A DNA stretch of 64,000 bases from Staphylococcus sp. (GCA_023665865.1 JAMPDC010000001.1:1023996-1087995), one strand, 5' to 3'; shown: positions 24,484 through 37,057, counted from the stretch's first letter. Numbers and translations are program-made. The notes: generated by a model not told the origin, from the sequence alone.

Positions 24484-26082
24484 TCAAAACGGCAGTTTGT
24501 CGACGGTGCGGCCCCAGTTGGCGCGGTCGAGGTTGCGGTAGGAGAGGGCTTCGTGGAGATGGCGGGTGAGTATGGGTGCTTTTGCAGCATCGGCGGTCGA
24601 AAGGGTAGTGTCAAGCCCATATTCGAGGTCTGCGATGGTGCGTGCCACCTTGAGTATGCGGTCATAGGCGCGTGCGCTCATGTCGAGGCGTGTCATTGCC
24701 TCACGCAGAGTCTCGAGTCCGTCGGGCGAGATAGCGGCATGCTTTTGGAGCAGTCGTGAGTTCATCTGGGCATTGCAGTGGATACCCGGCTCGCCGGCGA
24801 AGCGCAGCGCCTGTATCTCACGTGCACGGACCACCCGCGCTTTCATCGTCTCGCTTTTCTCCCCCTCGCGGGCTGAGGAGAGCTGTTCGAACGGCACAGG
24901 ATAGATCTCGATCTGCAAGTCGATGCGGTCGAGCAGTGGGCCGCTGATGCGGTTGAGATATTTCTGGACCACGGGCTGCGAGCAGATACACTCCTTGGTC
25001 GGATGATTGTAGTAGCCGCAGGGACAGGGGTTCATCGAGGCGACGAGCATGAATCCTGCCGGGTAGTCGATGGAATATTTCGCGCGAGAGATGGTGATAT
25101 GGCGGTCTTCGAGAGGTTGGCGCATCACTTCGAGCACCTGGCGCGAGAATTCGGGAAACTCATCGAGGAAGAGCACACCGTTGTGGGCGAGCGAGATTTC
25201 GCCGGGGACAGGGTTGGAGCCTCCGCCGACGAGAGCGACGGGTGAGATCGTGTGGTGGGGCGAGCGGTAGGGGCGTGTGGTCATCAGCCGCGACCCGCTG
25301 CGCAGTTTTCCGGCCACGGAGTGTATCTTGGTCGTTTCCAGGGCCTCGGCGAGGGTGAGCGGCGGCAGGATCGTCGGCAGACGTTTGGCCATCATTGACT
25401 TGCCGGCGCCGGGAGGGCCTATCATGAGCAGGTTGTGGCCTCCGGCACAGGCTACCTCAAAGGCCCGCTTGACATTTTCCTGTCCTTTCACCTCTGAAAA
25501 ATCGCAGTCGAAGATGGCTGAGGCGCGGGCAAACTCCTCTCGTGTGTTGACGATGACCGGTGCGGGGGCAAGTTTGCCGGAAATGAAATCTATGACCTCG
25601 CTGAGATTCCCCATGCCGAAGACATCGAGATTGTTGACCACGGCAGCCTCCGTCGCGTTGGCCGCGGGGACTATCATCCCCCTGAAACCAAGCTCACGCG
25701 CCTTGATAGCCATCGGGAGCACACCCTTTATGGGCAGGATGGAGCCGTCGAGCGACAGTTCGCCCATGATCATGAAGGAGTCAAGAGGCACGGCGGGGGT
25801 GATCTGCTCGCAGGCGGCGAGGACGCCGATGGCGATTGGAAGATCGTAGGCTGCCCCCTCCTTTCTCACATCGGCAGGCGATAGATTGACCACCATGCGG
25901 CGGCGCGGCCACTTGTAGCCCGACTGCGTGATGGCCGAGAGGACGCGCTGGTAGCTTTCCTTGACGGCCGTGTCGGCCATGCCGACAAGCGAGAACTGGA
26001 CGCCGGGTTCGGCGACGGCTTCGATGGTGATGATGAGGGCGTCGATGCCCTGGACGGCAGCGCCGTAGGTCTTGATCAGCAT
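24484..26082 (-). CDS. comM: YifB/ComM-type AAA ATPase (Mg-chelatase-like)
   Basis: 532 residues. An N-terminal Lon-S5-like domain (about 20-150, VNLSPADVRKEG) precedes the AAA core with Walker A GPPGAGKS at 222-229, the LFLDEFPEF Walker B and MNPCPCG near 350, and a C-terminal Mg-chelatase-like lid (LLQKHAAISPDGLETL). ComM promotes branch migration during natural transformation and recombination. Length is slightly above the usual 505-515. Last gene of the esterase-metH-comM run, 59 bases after metH. Confidence 0.9.
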   Translation of the reverse strand: MLIKTYGAAVQGIDALIITIEAVAEPGVQFSLVGMADTAVKESYQRVLSAITQSGYKWPRRRMVVNLSPADVRKEGAAYDLPIAIGVLAACEQITPAVPLDSFMIMGELSLDGSILPIKGVLPMAIKARELGFRGMIVPAANATEAAVVNNLDVFGMGNLSEVIDFISGKLAPAPVIVNTREEFARASAIFDCDFSEVKGQENVKRAFEVACAGGHNLLMIGPPGAGKSMMAKRLPTILPPLTLAEALETTKIHSVAGKLRSGSRLMTTRPYRSPHHTISPVALVGGGSNPVPGEISLAHNGVLFLDEFPEFSRQVLEVMRQPLEDRHITISRAKYSIDYPAGFMLVASMNPCPCGYYNHPTKECICSQPVVQKYLNRISGPLLDRIDLQIEIYPVPFEQLSSAREGEKSETMKARVVRAREIQALRFAGEPGIHCNAQMNSRLLQKHAAISPDGLETLREAMTRLDMSARAYDRILKVARTIADLEYGLDTTLSTADAAKAPILTRHLHEALSYRNLDRANWGRTVDKLPF

Positions 26083-26141
26083 GGGAGAGATTGGTTTTAA
26101 GGATTAGCGGAGGGTAGTCTGTGGGAGTTGGGAGAGGGGGT

Positions 26142-29819
<3,678 letters not shown>

Positions 29820-29867
29820 TGTCAGAAGGGGGGGTGATGATGATGTTAAGCAGAGTGTGTCTATGTG

Positions 29868-30959
29868 TCAGTTGAGGATAGAGCGGAGATATTCCGTGAG
29901 CTCGGTTGCGTTTTTGCGTGCCTGAGCCTGCGAGGGATGATAGTCGGCGCCATAGCCGAGCTCTCCGGTCTGCTCCGACATGTCGAAGCGGTAGATTGAC
30001 GGATTTCCTTCGGCAAGACGGTCAAGGGCACCCTTCACATCCTGAAGTTCCTTGCCGTGGAGCATCGGGCCGGTGAGCAACACGATCTTGGCCTGGGGCT
30101 GGAGCATGTGGAGATGCACGAGAAATTTTTTGTAGGCCAGCTCAAAGCGTCCGATGTCATAGTTCTGGCAGGAAGTGTCGTTGGTGCCGAGGTTGATGCA
30201 GATGATGTCGGGGCGGAAGGAGGTGTGGTCCCAGTAGTGGGCCGGATTGTAGAGGAGAGTGCGGTCATATTCGCCGGGCATACAGTTGTCGGGAGTGCCT
30301 TCGACCGGGCCGTTGTAGGCTCTGTACATTCCGATTCCCGAGCGCGCCACGATGTTGAAGTCGGCATCGAGCGCACGGGCCGTCAGGTAGGCATAGCCGA
30401 GGGTATGGTTCTCGTTGTCGTAGCTGAAGTGGATGTCACCGCTGTCGGCCTCGGTGCCATAGCCGCAGGTGATGGAGTTGCCGATGAATTCCATCTTGAG
30501 TGCCGGGCGTTGTGGCGCGGGGAGGAGCTTGGCTCCACGGCCACCGATCGTGAATCCGCGGAAGGCGGGATGCTTCTCATAGCCCTCGATCGCATAAGTC
30601 ACGCGCACTGAGTGGGGGCCCGCGGCGAGCGAGTCGGCGAGGGTGATGACCGAGTCGGAGTCTGAGAAGTTGATCTTGAAGGGAGGGAGTGAGTCGAGCT
30701 CGACCATAAACTTCCCGCTGCCCGGCGAGGCTGCCATGCTGATTGATGATCCCTCGAAATTGAGCATTGCGGTGGTGCCCGGATAGGTGAATGTCAGGGC
30801 TGAGGAATCGGCACGGCAGATGCGCCCCATGTAGAGGATGCCCGGGTCGGTGGGAGTGATGTCGAGATGGTCGGGGGCCGAACAGGAGACGGCCAGGAGG
30901 ATGGTCGGGATAAGAAGAGAGAACACCCGCAGGGGGCGACGAAGAAGAAATGTACCCAT
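29868..30959 (-). CDS. SGNH/GDSL esterase lipoprotein (CE2-like)
   Basis: 363 residues. The signal peptide ends in lipobox LAVSC (Cys26), so it is envelope-anchored. A beta-sandwich-like N-terminal part (about 40-150) precedes the SGNH hydrolase with the nucleophile Ser162 (EFIGNSITCGYG), NLGTND (256-261) and the catalytic Asp339/His341 (DYHPS). This two-domain build fits carbohydrate esterase family 2, which removes acetyl groups from xylan or other glycans. First gene before metH and comM, with a consensus promoter upstream. The exact substrate is unknown. Confidence 0.85.
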   Translation of the reverse strand: MGTFLLRRPLRVFSLLIPTILLAVSCSAPDHLDITPTDPGILYMGRICRADSSALTFTYPGTTAMLNFEGSSISMAASPGSGKFMVELDSLPPFKINFSDSDSVITLADSLAAGPHSVRVTYAIEGYEKHPAFRGFTIGGRGAKLLPAPQRPALKMEFIGNSITCGYGTEADSGDIHFSYDNENHTLGYAYLTARALDADFNIVARSGIGMYRAYNGPVEGTPDNCMPGEYDRTLLYNPAHYWDHTSFRPDIICINLGTNDTSCQNYDIGRFELAYKKFLVHLHMLQPQAKIVLLTGPMLHGKELQDVKGALDRLAEGNPSIYRFDMSEQTGELGYGADYHPSQAQARKNATELTEYLRSILN

Positions 30960-31038
30960 CGGAGGAAATGAATTGGTTTTTTGAGTGTCAGGGGGTGGTG
31001 ACGGGTGTAAGTAGACACCGTCTGAGAGTTAACTATGG

Positions 31039-31069
31039 CAAATTTAGATGATTTCCTCAGGATAGCAAA
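31039..31069 (-). promoter_or_regulatory. Promoter of the esterase-metH-comM transcript
   Basis: Minus strand TTTG (31069-31066), 19 bases, TAAATTTG (31046-31039). Leader of about 75 bases before the ATG at 30959. Confidence 0.75.
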
Positions 31070-31171
31070 GAAATTATTGAGAAATTCATGCTTGTTTTGC
31101 ATTATCGCACCTTTTCGGGGGTATGGTGTGATTAAATTTGCGTCGTAATCGCCAAAAATATCCAAAACAAG

Positions 31172-31639
31172 ATGAAAAATCAACTCTCCAAAGGTGGCCC
31201 GAAGAAGAAAATCAATCGCCCCGTTTCTGAAAAATTCTATGACTCTCTCTGTTCACGTGTCATCGCCGCTGCAAAGGTCATCGACCTGCCGCTCCTCGGC
31301 GCAGACGTGATGATTGCCGTCGACAAGTATATCAACGAGGGGATCCAGCCCTCAGGCCACAGCACCGAACTCATGCTCATCTTCACCCTCGTGAAACCTG
31401 AGATCGACAAGGCCATGGCTCGCTCGGCCGCCGCGCGAAAGCGCCGCAAACAGCGCGCAGTTGAAACGACTGAGCCTGTGGCTGAAAGCCGTGATGAGGT
31501 CATGGAGGAAGCCGCGGCAGAGGGTGGCTTCACCGGCAATCGCCGTGAGCGTCGCCGTCAGGAGCAGGAACAGCGTCGCCTCGCCCGCCGGAAACAACGC
31601 CGGGTGTTTAACGTGAGCACACGACCACTAAACTCTTGA
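31172..31639 (+). CDS. Basic protein of unknown function
   Basis: 155 residues. N-terminal lysine-rich start MKNQLSKGGPKKKINRPV, a helical middle (AAAKVIDLPLLGADVMIAVDKYINEG), a very basic/acidic linker and a C-terminal run rich in Arg and Gln (NRRERRRQEQEQRRLARRK). No membrane helix or signal peptide; nucleic-acid binding is a guess from charge. A -7 box TAAATTTG lies at 31133-31140 without a matching -33. Not recognised as a known family. Confidence 0.6.
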   Translation: MKNQLSKGGPKKKINRPVSEKFYDSLCSRVIAAAKVIDLPLLGADVMIAVDKYINEGIQPSGHSTELMLIFTLVKPEIDKAMARSAAARKRRKQRAVETTEPVAESRDEVMEEAAAEGGFTGNRRERRRQEQEQRRLARRKQRRVFNVSTRPLNS

Positions 31640-31709
31640 TGGGACGGCTTTAATTCTGATTTATTGGATTGTATGTCCGATAATTCAAATAAAAAACATA
31701 AATTTGTAT

Positions 31710-32702
31710 ATGGAAAACAATGTTGAACCGACTAATAGTATCATCATCTATCAGACAAATGATGGTGAGACCAGCATAGATGTAAAGTTTCAGGATGAAA
31801 CCGTGTGGCTGTCACAAGCTCAAATGGCTGAACTGTTTCAGAAGGACAGAACTGTCATCGGACGTCACATAAGCAATATTTTCAAGGAGGGGGAGTTGGA
31901 GCGCGAGACCACATGTGCAAATTTTGCACATGTGGGTAACGATGATGATCAACAATACATTACCACTCTCTATAACCTCGATGTCATCATCTCAGTCGGC
32001 TATCGTGTGAAATCAAAACGCGGTACACAGTTCCGCATCTGGGCTAACAAGGTTTTGAAGCAATATCTGTTGCAGGGATATGTTGTCAATGAGCGCATGG
32101 CCTCTCAGAAATATGATGAACTGAGTCAGTTGGTTAAAGTGCTTGGCCGGACAATCCAAAATCAGGAAAAACTGACTGAGGACAGCCGCTCGCTACTCGA
32201 TGTGGTTGTGGATTATACCTATGCACTCGACACTCTTGACCGATATGACTATCAGGAACTGAAGATTGAGGATACGACAAAAAAAGAAGAATTCCATGCC
32301 ACATACGAGAACGCAATGGAGGTCATCCGCGAACTTCATGAGAAATTTGGCGGCAGCACATTGTTTGGCAACGAAAAGGATGACTCGTTCAAGAGCTCTA
32401 TCGGTCAGATTTATCAGACATTTGACGGCATTGACCTCTATCCGTCAGTGGAGGAGAAGGCTGCCATGTTGTTGTATCTTGTCACTAAAAATCATTCATT
32501 CAGCGACGGTAACAAACGCATTGCCGCCACTTTATTCCTGTGGTTTCTCAATGGCAATAGCATCCTTTATAATGAGGATGGGACCAAACGTATCGCGGAC
32601 AATACCCTTGTCGCACTCACATTGATGATAGCCGAAAGCCGTACAGAGGAAAAAGACACAATGGTAAAGGTCGTCGTCAATCTCATAAACAAAAACAACT
32701 AA
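31710..32702 (+). CDS. RhuM-Fic/DOC fusion protein
   Basis: 330 residues. Residues 1-130 are the RhuM-type (virulence RhuM) module: TVWLSQAQMAELFQKDRTVIGRHISNIF, LDVIISVGYRV and GTQFRIWANKVLKQYLLQGY. The C-terminal third holds the Fic/DOC fold with HSFSDGNKR at 262-270, close to the HxFx(D/E)GNxR consensus, so the catalytic His is present. Fic enzymes attach AMP or phosphate to proteins. Such fusions are frequent near mobile and defence genes. AT-rich, followed 75 bases later by a NERD protein. The start is ATG 31710. Confidence 0.82.
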   Translation: MENNVEPTNSIIIYQTNDGETSIDVKFQDETVWLSQAQMAELFQKDRTVIGRHISNIFKEGELERETTCANFAHVGNDDDQQYITTLYNLDVIISVGYRVKSKRGTQFRIWANKVLKQYLLQGYVVNERMASQKYDELSQLVKVLGRTIQNQEKLTEDSRSLLDVVVDYTYALDTLDRYDYQELKIEDTTKKEEFHATYENAMEVIRELHEKFGGSTLFGNEKDDSFKSSIGQIYQTFDGIDLYPSVEEKAAMLLYLVTKNHSFSDGNKRIAATLFLWFLNGNSILYNEDGTKRIADNTLVALTLMIAESRTEEKDTMVKVVVNLINKNN

Positions 32703-32777
32703 TTTTTGGGATAGATTGGGAGGATAAATTAGTTTAGATGGCTTAAAAGGATTTTATAAATTGATTTATTTGATGAT

Positions 32778-33527
32778 ATGAGTTTGTCTATAAGCCTTTG
32801 CTTTATTGCCGGAGCCTTTATATTATTTAAATTATACAGGCGTTTCAAGGATAGGAGACTGATTGAGACAGTTACAGCTTTGAATCGTGGTGAATGGGCG
32901 GAACGGAATACTGTATTGATGTTGTTGAAGATGGGAATTGACCATCGAGCAATCTTTCATGATTGTTATATCAAGAAAGCATCCGGTGCATATACACAAG
33001 TTGATTTAGTTGTCGCCACAAAAGCCGGACTTTTAGTTTTTGAAATCAAGGACTATAGCGGGTGGATCTTTGGCCATTTTCGTCAAAAGTATTGGACCCA
33101 AGTTCTTGCTTATGGCAAGGAAAAGCACCGGTTCTACAATCCAATCATGCAGAACAATGGCCATATTCAGGCTATCCGTGAAAACCTACCAAATAATCCA
33201 TCCATTCCGATTTATTCGATTATAGTTTTCTTTGGAAATAATGTATTGAGAGATGTGACAATCAGCTCAGATTATGATTATATCATTCATCCGAAAGATA
33301 TAAAAAGAACAGTCAACGAGATTTTAGCACAACCAAATGCGAAATTCGGGAATAAATATGAGATTATGAATGTGCTGACTGACGCTGTCCTAAATGGTAA
33401 CAATCCGGAAATTGTAGCTTTACAAATGGAGACCGCAAAGCTGGCAGCCCGTAACCGACCCTTCTCGCATTATTCATATTATTTTAGACCATTATTCCGA
33501 ATAAAGCAGCCAAACCCGTGGCGATAA
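32778..33527 (+). CDS. NERD-domain membrane-anchored nuclease-like protein
   Basis: 249 residues. An N-terminal helix (LSISLCFIAGAFILFKLY) would anchor it in the membrane. The NERD domain spans about 35-165 with the nuclease-like residues DLVV...VFEIKDYSGW (Asp, then Glu-x-Lys), related to PD-(D/E)xK nucleases and found in restriction and plasmid-related proteins. It follows the RhuM-Fic gene by 75 bases on the same strand in AT-rich DNA. Enzyme activity has not been shown here. Confidence 0.82.
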   Translation: MSLSISLCFIAGAFILFKLYRRFKDRRLIETVTALNRGEWAERNTVLMLLKMGIDHRAIFHDCYIKKASGAYTQVDLVVATKAGLLVFEIKDYSGWIFGHFRQKYWTQVLAYGKEKHRFYNPIMQNNGHIQAIRENLPNNPSIPIYSIIVFFGNNVLRDVTISSDYDYIIHPKDIKRTVNEILAQPNAKFGNKYEIMNVLTDAVLNGNNPEIVALQMETAKLAARNRPFSHYSYYFRPLFRIKQPNPWR

Positions 33528-33619
33528 ATGTCTTTAGATTTCTATCATTTATCATGCTTGACAACTATTTCTCCGGTTGCTATATTCAAATGTTATGAAG
33601 AAAAATTTTCAGTCAAATA

Positions 33620-33651
33620 GTTGCAATTCACCTGATTTTAGCTTATCTTTG
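33620..33651 (+). promoter_or_regulatory. Promoter of rplS
   Basis: GTTG (33620-33623, one mismatch), 20 bases, TATCTTTG (33644-33651). Leader of about 75 bases before the ATG at 33735. Confidence 0.7.
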
Positions 33652-33734
33652 CAGCCGATTTCGCAATCTCTGGCAGGACATGCAGCCTGCGAATATTGCG
33701 AGTAGTGTTAACATTTTTAATATACGTATAGAAA

Positions 33735-34094
33735 ATGGACTTAATTAAAGTTGCTGAGGAGGCTTTTGCTTCCGGCAAACAGCATCCCGATTTCAACCCC
33801 GGCGATACCATCACCGTAGCTTACCGTATCAAAGAAGGTAACAAGGAGCGTATCCAGCAGTACCGTGGCGTTGTTATCCGCATTTCAGGCGAAGGTAGCA
33901 AGCGTCGCTTCACCGTTCGTAAGATCTCTGACAACATCGGTGTTGAGCGTATCTTCCCGATTGAATCACCCTTCATCGATTCAATCACCATCAACAAATA
34001 TGGTAAGGTACGTCGTGCCAAACTTTACTACATCCGCAAGCTCACCGGCAAGAAGGCCCGTATCAAAGAGCGTCGCATAGTGAAGAAGGCGTAA
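33735..34094 (+). CDS. rplS: 50S ribosomal protein L19
   Basis: 119 residues with the full L19 pattern: FNPGDTITVAYRIKEGNKERIQQYRGVVI, the arginine-rich SKRRFTVRKIS, GVERIFPIESPFIDSI and KVRRAKLYYIRKLTGKKARI. L19 lies at the 30S-50S interface. It is encoded alone here, not in the usual rpsP-rimM-trmD-rplS group, as in other Bacteroidetes. A strong terminator follows. Confidence 0.97.
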   Translation: MDLIKVAEEAFASGKQHPDFNPGDTITVAYRIKEGNKERIQQYRGVVIRISGEGSKRRFTVRKISDNIGVERIFPIESPFIDSITINKYGKVRRAKLYYIRKLTGKKARIKERRIVKKA

Positions 34095-34149
34095 AGATAT
34101 TGAATACCCGCCCGTCCGGGCGTCCCCCAACTCCATCGCCCGGACATAA

Positions 34150-34211
34150 AAAGAGTCACCGGCCCTATCACCGTGAGGTGAAAAAGCGCGCGTGACTCTT
34201 TCCTTTTTTTT
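34150..34211. terminator. Bidirectional terminator between rplS and a small gene
   Basis: 10-bp stem (34150-34159 with 34192-34201) followed on the plus strand by CCTTTTTTTT (34202-34211) and on the minus strand by TTTTT (34150-34146). It serves rplS and the convergent gene at 34223-34369. A second hairpin (GTCCGGGCG/CGCCCGGAC) precedes it. Confidence 0.85.
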
Positions 34212-34222
34212 GTAACGGGGGA

Positions 34223-34369
34223 TTAGTGCAGGAGTGCGGGGGCAATGCAGGCGGCCACGTCGGTGTCGCCGAGAAGGTCGGCGATAGTCAGCCAGAGGAT
34301 GAGGAGTATGATGAGGACTGCGACGCCTATTGCAAGCCATAAAGTGGTGGATGATTTCTTGTTACTCAT
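34223..34369 (-). CDS. 48-residue small membrane protein
   Basis: ATG at 34369, TAA at 34225-34223. Start MSNKKSSTTLWLAIG, then one strong hydrophobic helix (about 11-32, VAVLIILLILWLTI) and a short tail with one Cys. A single-pass small membrane protein of unknown role. It is too short to carry domains; support comes from the strong membrane helix, codon use and the bidirectional terminator just behind it. Confidence 0.55.
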   Translation of the reverse strand: MSNKKSSTTLWLAIGVAVLIILLILWLTIADLLGDTDVAACIAPALLH

Positions 34370-34657
34370 AAATCAATGATAGTTTTAACGGGTTTTGGAG
34401 GTCGTCTTTCAGACGGCTTTTATTGTATTAACATTCATTGGCGGTGAAAAGTTAGAGGGGGAGTGAGATTCTGTCGATTCGGTTGGCAGTTAAGATTTTT
34501 TAGCGTTAAAATGTGTGGAAGAGTGGGGATGACCGATGTTATATTGGTAGAAATACACGAATACGAAGAATATCCATCTTTTCTGCCGGAGCCCGGTCGG
34601 GCATACCGGTCACGAGTTAACTATTTATACAGAGGTTTCACATAAACAGTCTACGTT
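34370..34657. other. Intergenic stretch, no gene identified
   Basis: Contains a small hairpin (GTCGTCT/AGACGGC near 34406-34423, then TTTTA) and open frames of up to 60 codons that lack supporting features. Upstream region of both the small membrane protein gene and the DUF3943 gene; no clear consensus promoter was found. Confidence 0.5.
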
Positions 34658-35623
34658 ATGGAAACGAGAGAGAAACACACAGGCCTACTGACACTGCTGC
34701 TTGCAGTCTGTCTGGCCATCGCCGATATGACTCCGGCCGTTGCCGGGGAGAAAACCGACACTTTTATTCCTGCCGACTTCGAGGTCAGAAGGACTGAGAT
34801 TGACGTTGAGCCGCTCAGCTCAACCTCGGCCATTGAGCTTGCGACGCTCAGGACGGTGGAGGATGTGGAGTCCGACACGCTGATCCCCCGTCCGGTCTAT
34901 GAATTCCGCCAGAGGGCCTGGAGCCCTTATCTTGAACCCTATACGCGCCACGGTAGCGAGCACCGCGACTGGCACAGGATGTGGATCAACACGGCTGTAC
35001 TCTCGGGCGCTTTTGTCGGGACTCTGTTTGTCCTTGAATGTCTGCCGGAGGATGCCACGTCGTGGAACCGTGCTTCGATCCAGCAGACGGAATTCTATAC
35101 CCGTTGGTATCGCAACATTTTTGTCAAGAATCCTGAGATTGACCACGACAATGCGATTTTCAACTATGTGCTTCATCCCTATGCCGGTGCTGCCTATTTT
35201 ATGGCTGCACGTTCTTGTGGTTTCAGTTTCTGGGGTTCGATGCTCTATTCTGCCCTTGTCTCGACTGTCGGTTGGGAGTTTGGCATCGAGGCCTGTATGG
35301 AACGCCCTTCCTATCAGGATATAATCATCACTCCGGTGGTCGGCAGTCTGCTCGGTGAGCTCTTCTACAAGTGCAAACGCCACATAGTCGAACACGACTA
35401 CACGCTCTGGGGTTCGCGGGTGTTGGGCAACATCGTTGTCTTCCTCGTCGATCCTGTCAACGAGGTGGTCAATCTTTTCAGAGGCAGCTATGAGCGCAAG
35501 GCCCATCTCGGCGTCGACAATCCGTCGGTCAACCGGCCGGGTAAGCATGGTGGGGTAACATCCTCGCTCATGCCGACCATCATCGGCGGCGCTCCGGGAT
35601 TTACTTTCACCTGCAACTTCTGA
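34658..35623 (+). CDS. DUF3943 family protein
   Basis: 321 residues. Signal peptide (LLTLLLAVCLAIADMTPAVAG). The family core includes EHRDWHRMWINTAVLSGAF, FNYVLHPYAGAAYFMAARSCGFSFW, GWEFGIEACMERPSYQDIIITPVVGSLLGE and VLGNIVVFLVDPVN, with several hydrophobic segments. DUF3943 proteins are found in Bacteroidetes envelopes and resemble phosphatase- or lipid-related membrane proteins; function unknown. It stands alone before hpt. Confidence 0.8.
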   Translation: METREKHTGLLTLLLAVCLAIADMTPAVAGEKTDTFIPADFEVRRTEIDVEPLSSTSAIELATLRTVEDVESDTLIPRPVYEFRQRAWSPYLEPYTRHGSEHRDWHRMWINTAVLSGAFVGTLFVLECLPEDATSWNRASIQQTEFYTRWYRNIFVKNPEIDHDNAIFNYVLHPYAGAAYFMAARSCGFSFWGSMLYSALVSTVGWEFGIEACMERPSYQDIIITPVVGSLLGELFYKCKRHIVEHDYTLWGSRVLGNIVVFLVDPVNEVVNLFRGSYERKAHLGVDNPSVNRPGKHGGVTSSLMPTIIGGAPGFTFTCNF

Positions 35624-35698
35624 CGGTGATGGCCGCGCTCAATGGTTTCAACTCTGTCAACACCCCGGCTACAAGGGTCTATTTTAACTCGGTTAAAA

Positions 35699-35729
35699 CT
35701 TGTGTATTGCAGAAAATTGACTAACTTTG
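35699..35729 (+). promoter_or_regulatory. Promoter of hpt
   Basis: CTTG (35699-35702), 19 bases, TAACTTTG (35722-35729). It fixes the hpt start at ATG 35754, since the upstream TTG at 35727 is inside the promoter. Confidence 0.7.
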
Positions 35730-35753
35730 CGCAAAATTTTTCTGTCCGGAACC

Positions 35754-36299
35754 ATGAAGCAAAAATCTTATCAGGGGATGAATTTCCGCCCCTATATCAC
35801 CAGTTCGCAGATACAGGAACGCATTGGAGAACTTGCAAAGTCAATCATAGCCGAATATTCGGGTCGCACACCGCTGTTCGTGTGTGTCCTCAACGGTGCC
35901 GCCCCCTTTGCAGTCGATCTTTTCCGTGCGTGTGAGGATATGGATGCAGAGCTGACATTCATGCGCTTGAAAAGCTATGAAGGCACCGGCTCCACGGGCG
36001 TTGTCAAGAAAGTGATGGGCCTGAGCGAAAACCTCGGTGGCCGCGACATCATCCTCGTGGAGGATATCATTGACACGGGCAACACTATGGTCAAGCTCCT
36101 TGAGGATCTACAGGCCCACAATCCCGCATCGATCCGTATCGCCACCCTTCTGTTCAAACCTGCCGCTCTCCAGCATCCGGAACTGAAGCCCGACTATGTA
36201 GGTTTTGAGATCCCCAAGAAATTTATCATCGGCTACGGTCTCGACATCGACGGCCTGGCACGCAATCTCAACGACATCTATATTCTCGACGAGGATTGA
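35754..36299 (+). CDS. hpt: Hypoxanthine phosphoribosyltransferase
   Basis: A 181-residue purine-salvage enzyme that joins hypoxanthine or guanine to PRPP. The PRPP-binding loop is IILVEDIIDTGNTM; a flexible-loop region is MRLKSYEGTGSTG; the purine site includes KPDYVGFEIPKKFIIGYGLD. Normal length. The start at 35754 follows the promoter. Upstream of adk with a 138-base gap; both are nucleotide-metabolism genes and may be co-transcribed. Confidence 0.94.
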   Translation: MKQKSYQGMNFRPYITSSQIQERIGELAKSIIAEYSGRTPLFVCVLNGAAPFAVDLFRACEDMDAELTFMRLKSYEGTGSTGVVKKVMGLSENLGGRDIILVEDIIDTGNTMVKLLEDLQAHNPASIRIATLLFKPAALQHPELKPDYVGFEIPKKFIIGYGLDIDGLARNLNDIYILDED

Positions 36300-36437
36300 G
36301 AAGGCAGTCACCACTGTCAATCCCCACTGTCTGTTGAACAACTCAAAGAAATGTGGCCGGCTCAAGGCGGAAAGTTGTGAAATCCGGGCCGAAGCCACCT
36401 ACAGGTATAATATAGTAAAATTTAAGGGATAAAAAGA

Positions 36438-37031
36438 ATGTTTAATCTTGTAATTTTCGGTGCGCCAGGAAGTGGCAAAGGCACCCAGAGTCAAAAACTT
36501 ATTGACCGTTACGGTCTGACACATATCTCCACCGGCGACGTGCTCCGCGGCCAGATCGCCGCAGGTACGGAGCTTGGTAAAGTGGCCGAGAGCTATATCT
36601 CCAAGGGTCATCTTATCCCCGACGACCTCATGGTCGACATCCTTGCCGCAGAGGTTGACCGTCTGCGTCCCGAGGCCAACGGCTTCATCTTCGACGGCTT
36701 CCCCCGCACCATTCCCCAGGCCGAGGCTCTCAAGAAGATGCTTGAGCAGCGTGGCGAGGAAGTGCACTCGGTCATCGGTCTCGAAGTGGCCGACGAGGAG
36801 CTCATGGAGCGTCTCATCAAGCGCGGCGCTGAGAGCGGCCGTTCGGACGACAACCCCGAGACTATCGGAAACCGTCTGAAGGTCTACCACTCAACCACCT
36901 CGCCCCTCCGCGACTACTATACCACTGAGGGTACCTACACCCCCATCCATGGCACCGGCCATGTCGATGAAATCTTCAACCGTATCGTCGACGCGATCGA
37001 CGGTCATCCCGAACTCGCAAAGAAAAAGTAA
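36438..37031 (+). CDS. adk: Adenylate kinase
   Basis: 197 residues. P-loop GAPGSGKGT at 8-16, the AMP-binding region (THISTGDVLRGQI, GFIFDGFPRT), the short lid type (SGRSDDNPETIGNRLKVY) and a C-terminal helix. It balances AMP, ADP and ATP in the cytosol. Length fits the short-lid form in Bacteroidetes. xseB starts 26 bases behind it. Confidence 0.96.
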   Translation: MFNLVIFGAPGSGKGTQSQKLIDRYGLTHISTGDVLRGQIAAGTELGKVAESYISKGHLIPDDLMVDILAAEVDRLRPEANGFIFDGFPRTIPQAEALKKMLEQRGEEVHSVIGLEVADEELMERLIKRGAESGRSDDNPETIGNRLKVYHSTTSPLRDYYTTEGTYTPIHGTGHVDEIFNRIVDAIDGHPELAKKK

Positions 37032-37057
37032 GAACGAAACAGAATCGACACCACTAC

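Noticed and set aside
29820-29867. Possible cobalamin or SAM riboswitch in front of metH
   Set aside because: Only 48 bases separate it from the esterase gene, too short for such an element, and no conserved core was seen.
31699-31706. TAAATTTG box just before the RhuM-Fic start
   Set aside because: Transcription would start at or after the ATG, and the -33 box is missing; likely chance in AT-rich DNA.
34463-34645. 60-codon ORF upstream of the DUF3943 gene
   Set aside because: No promoter, no terminator, unusual composition, no recognisable motif.
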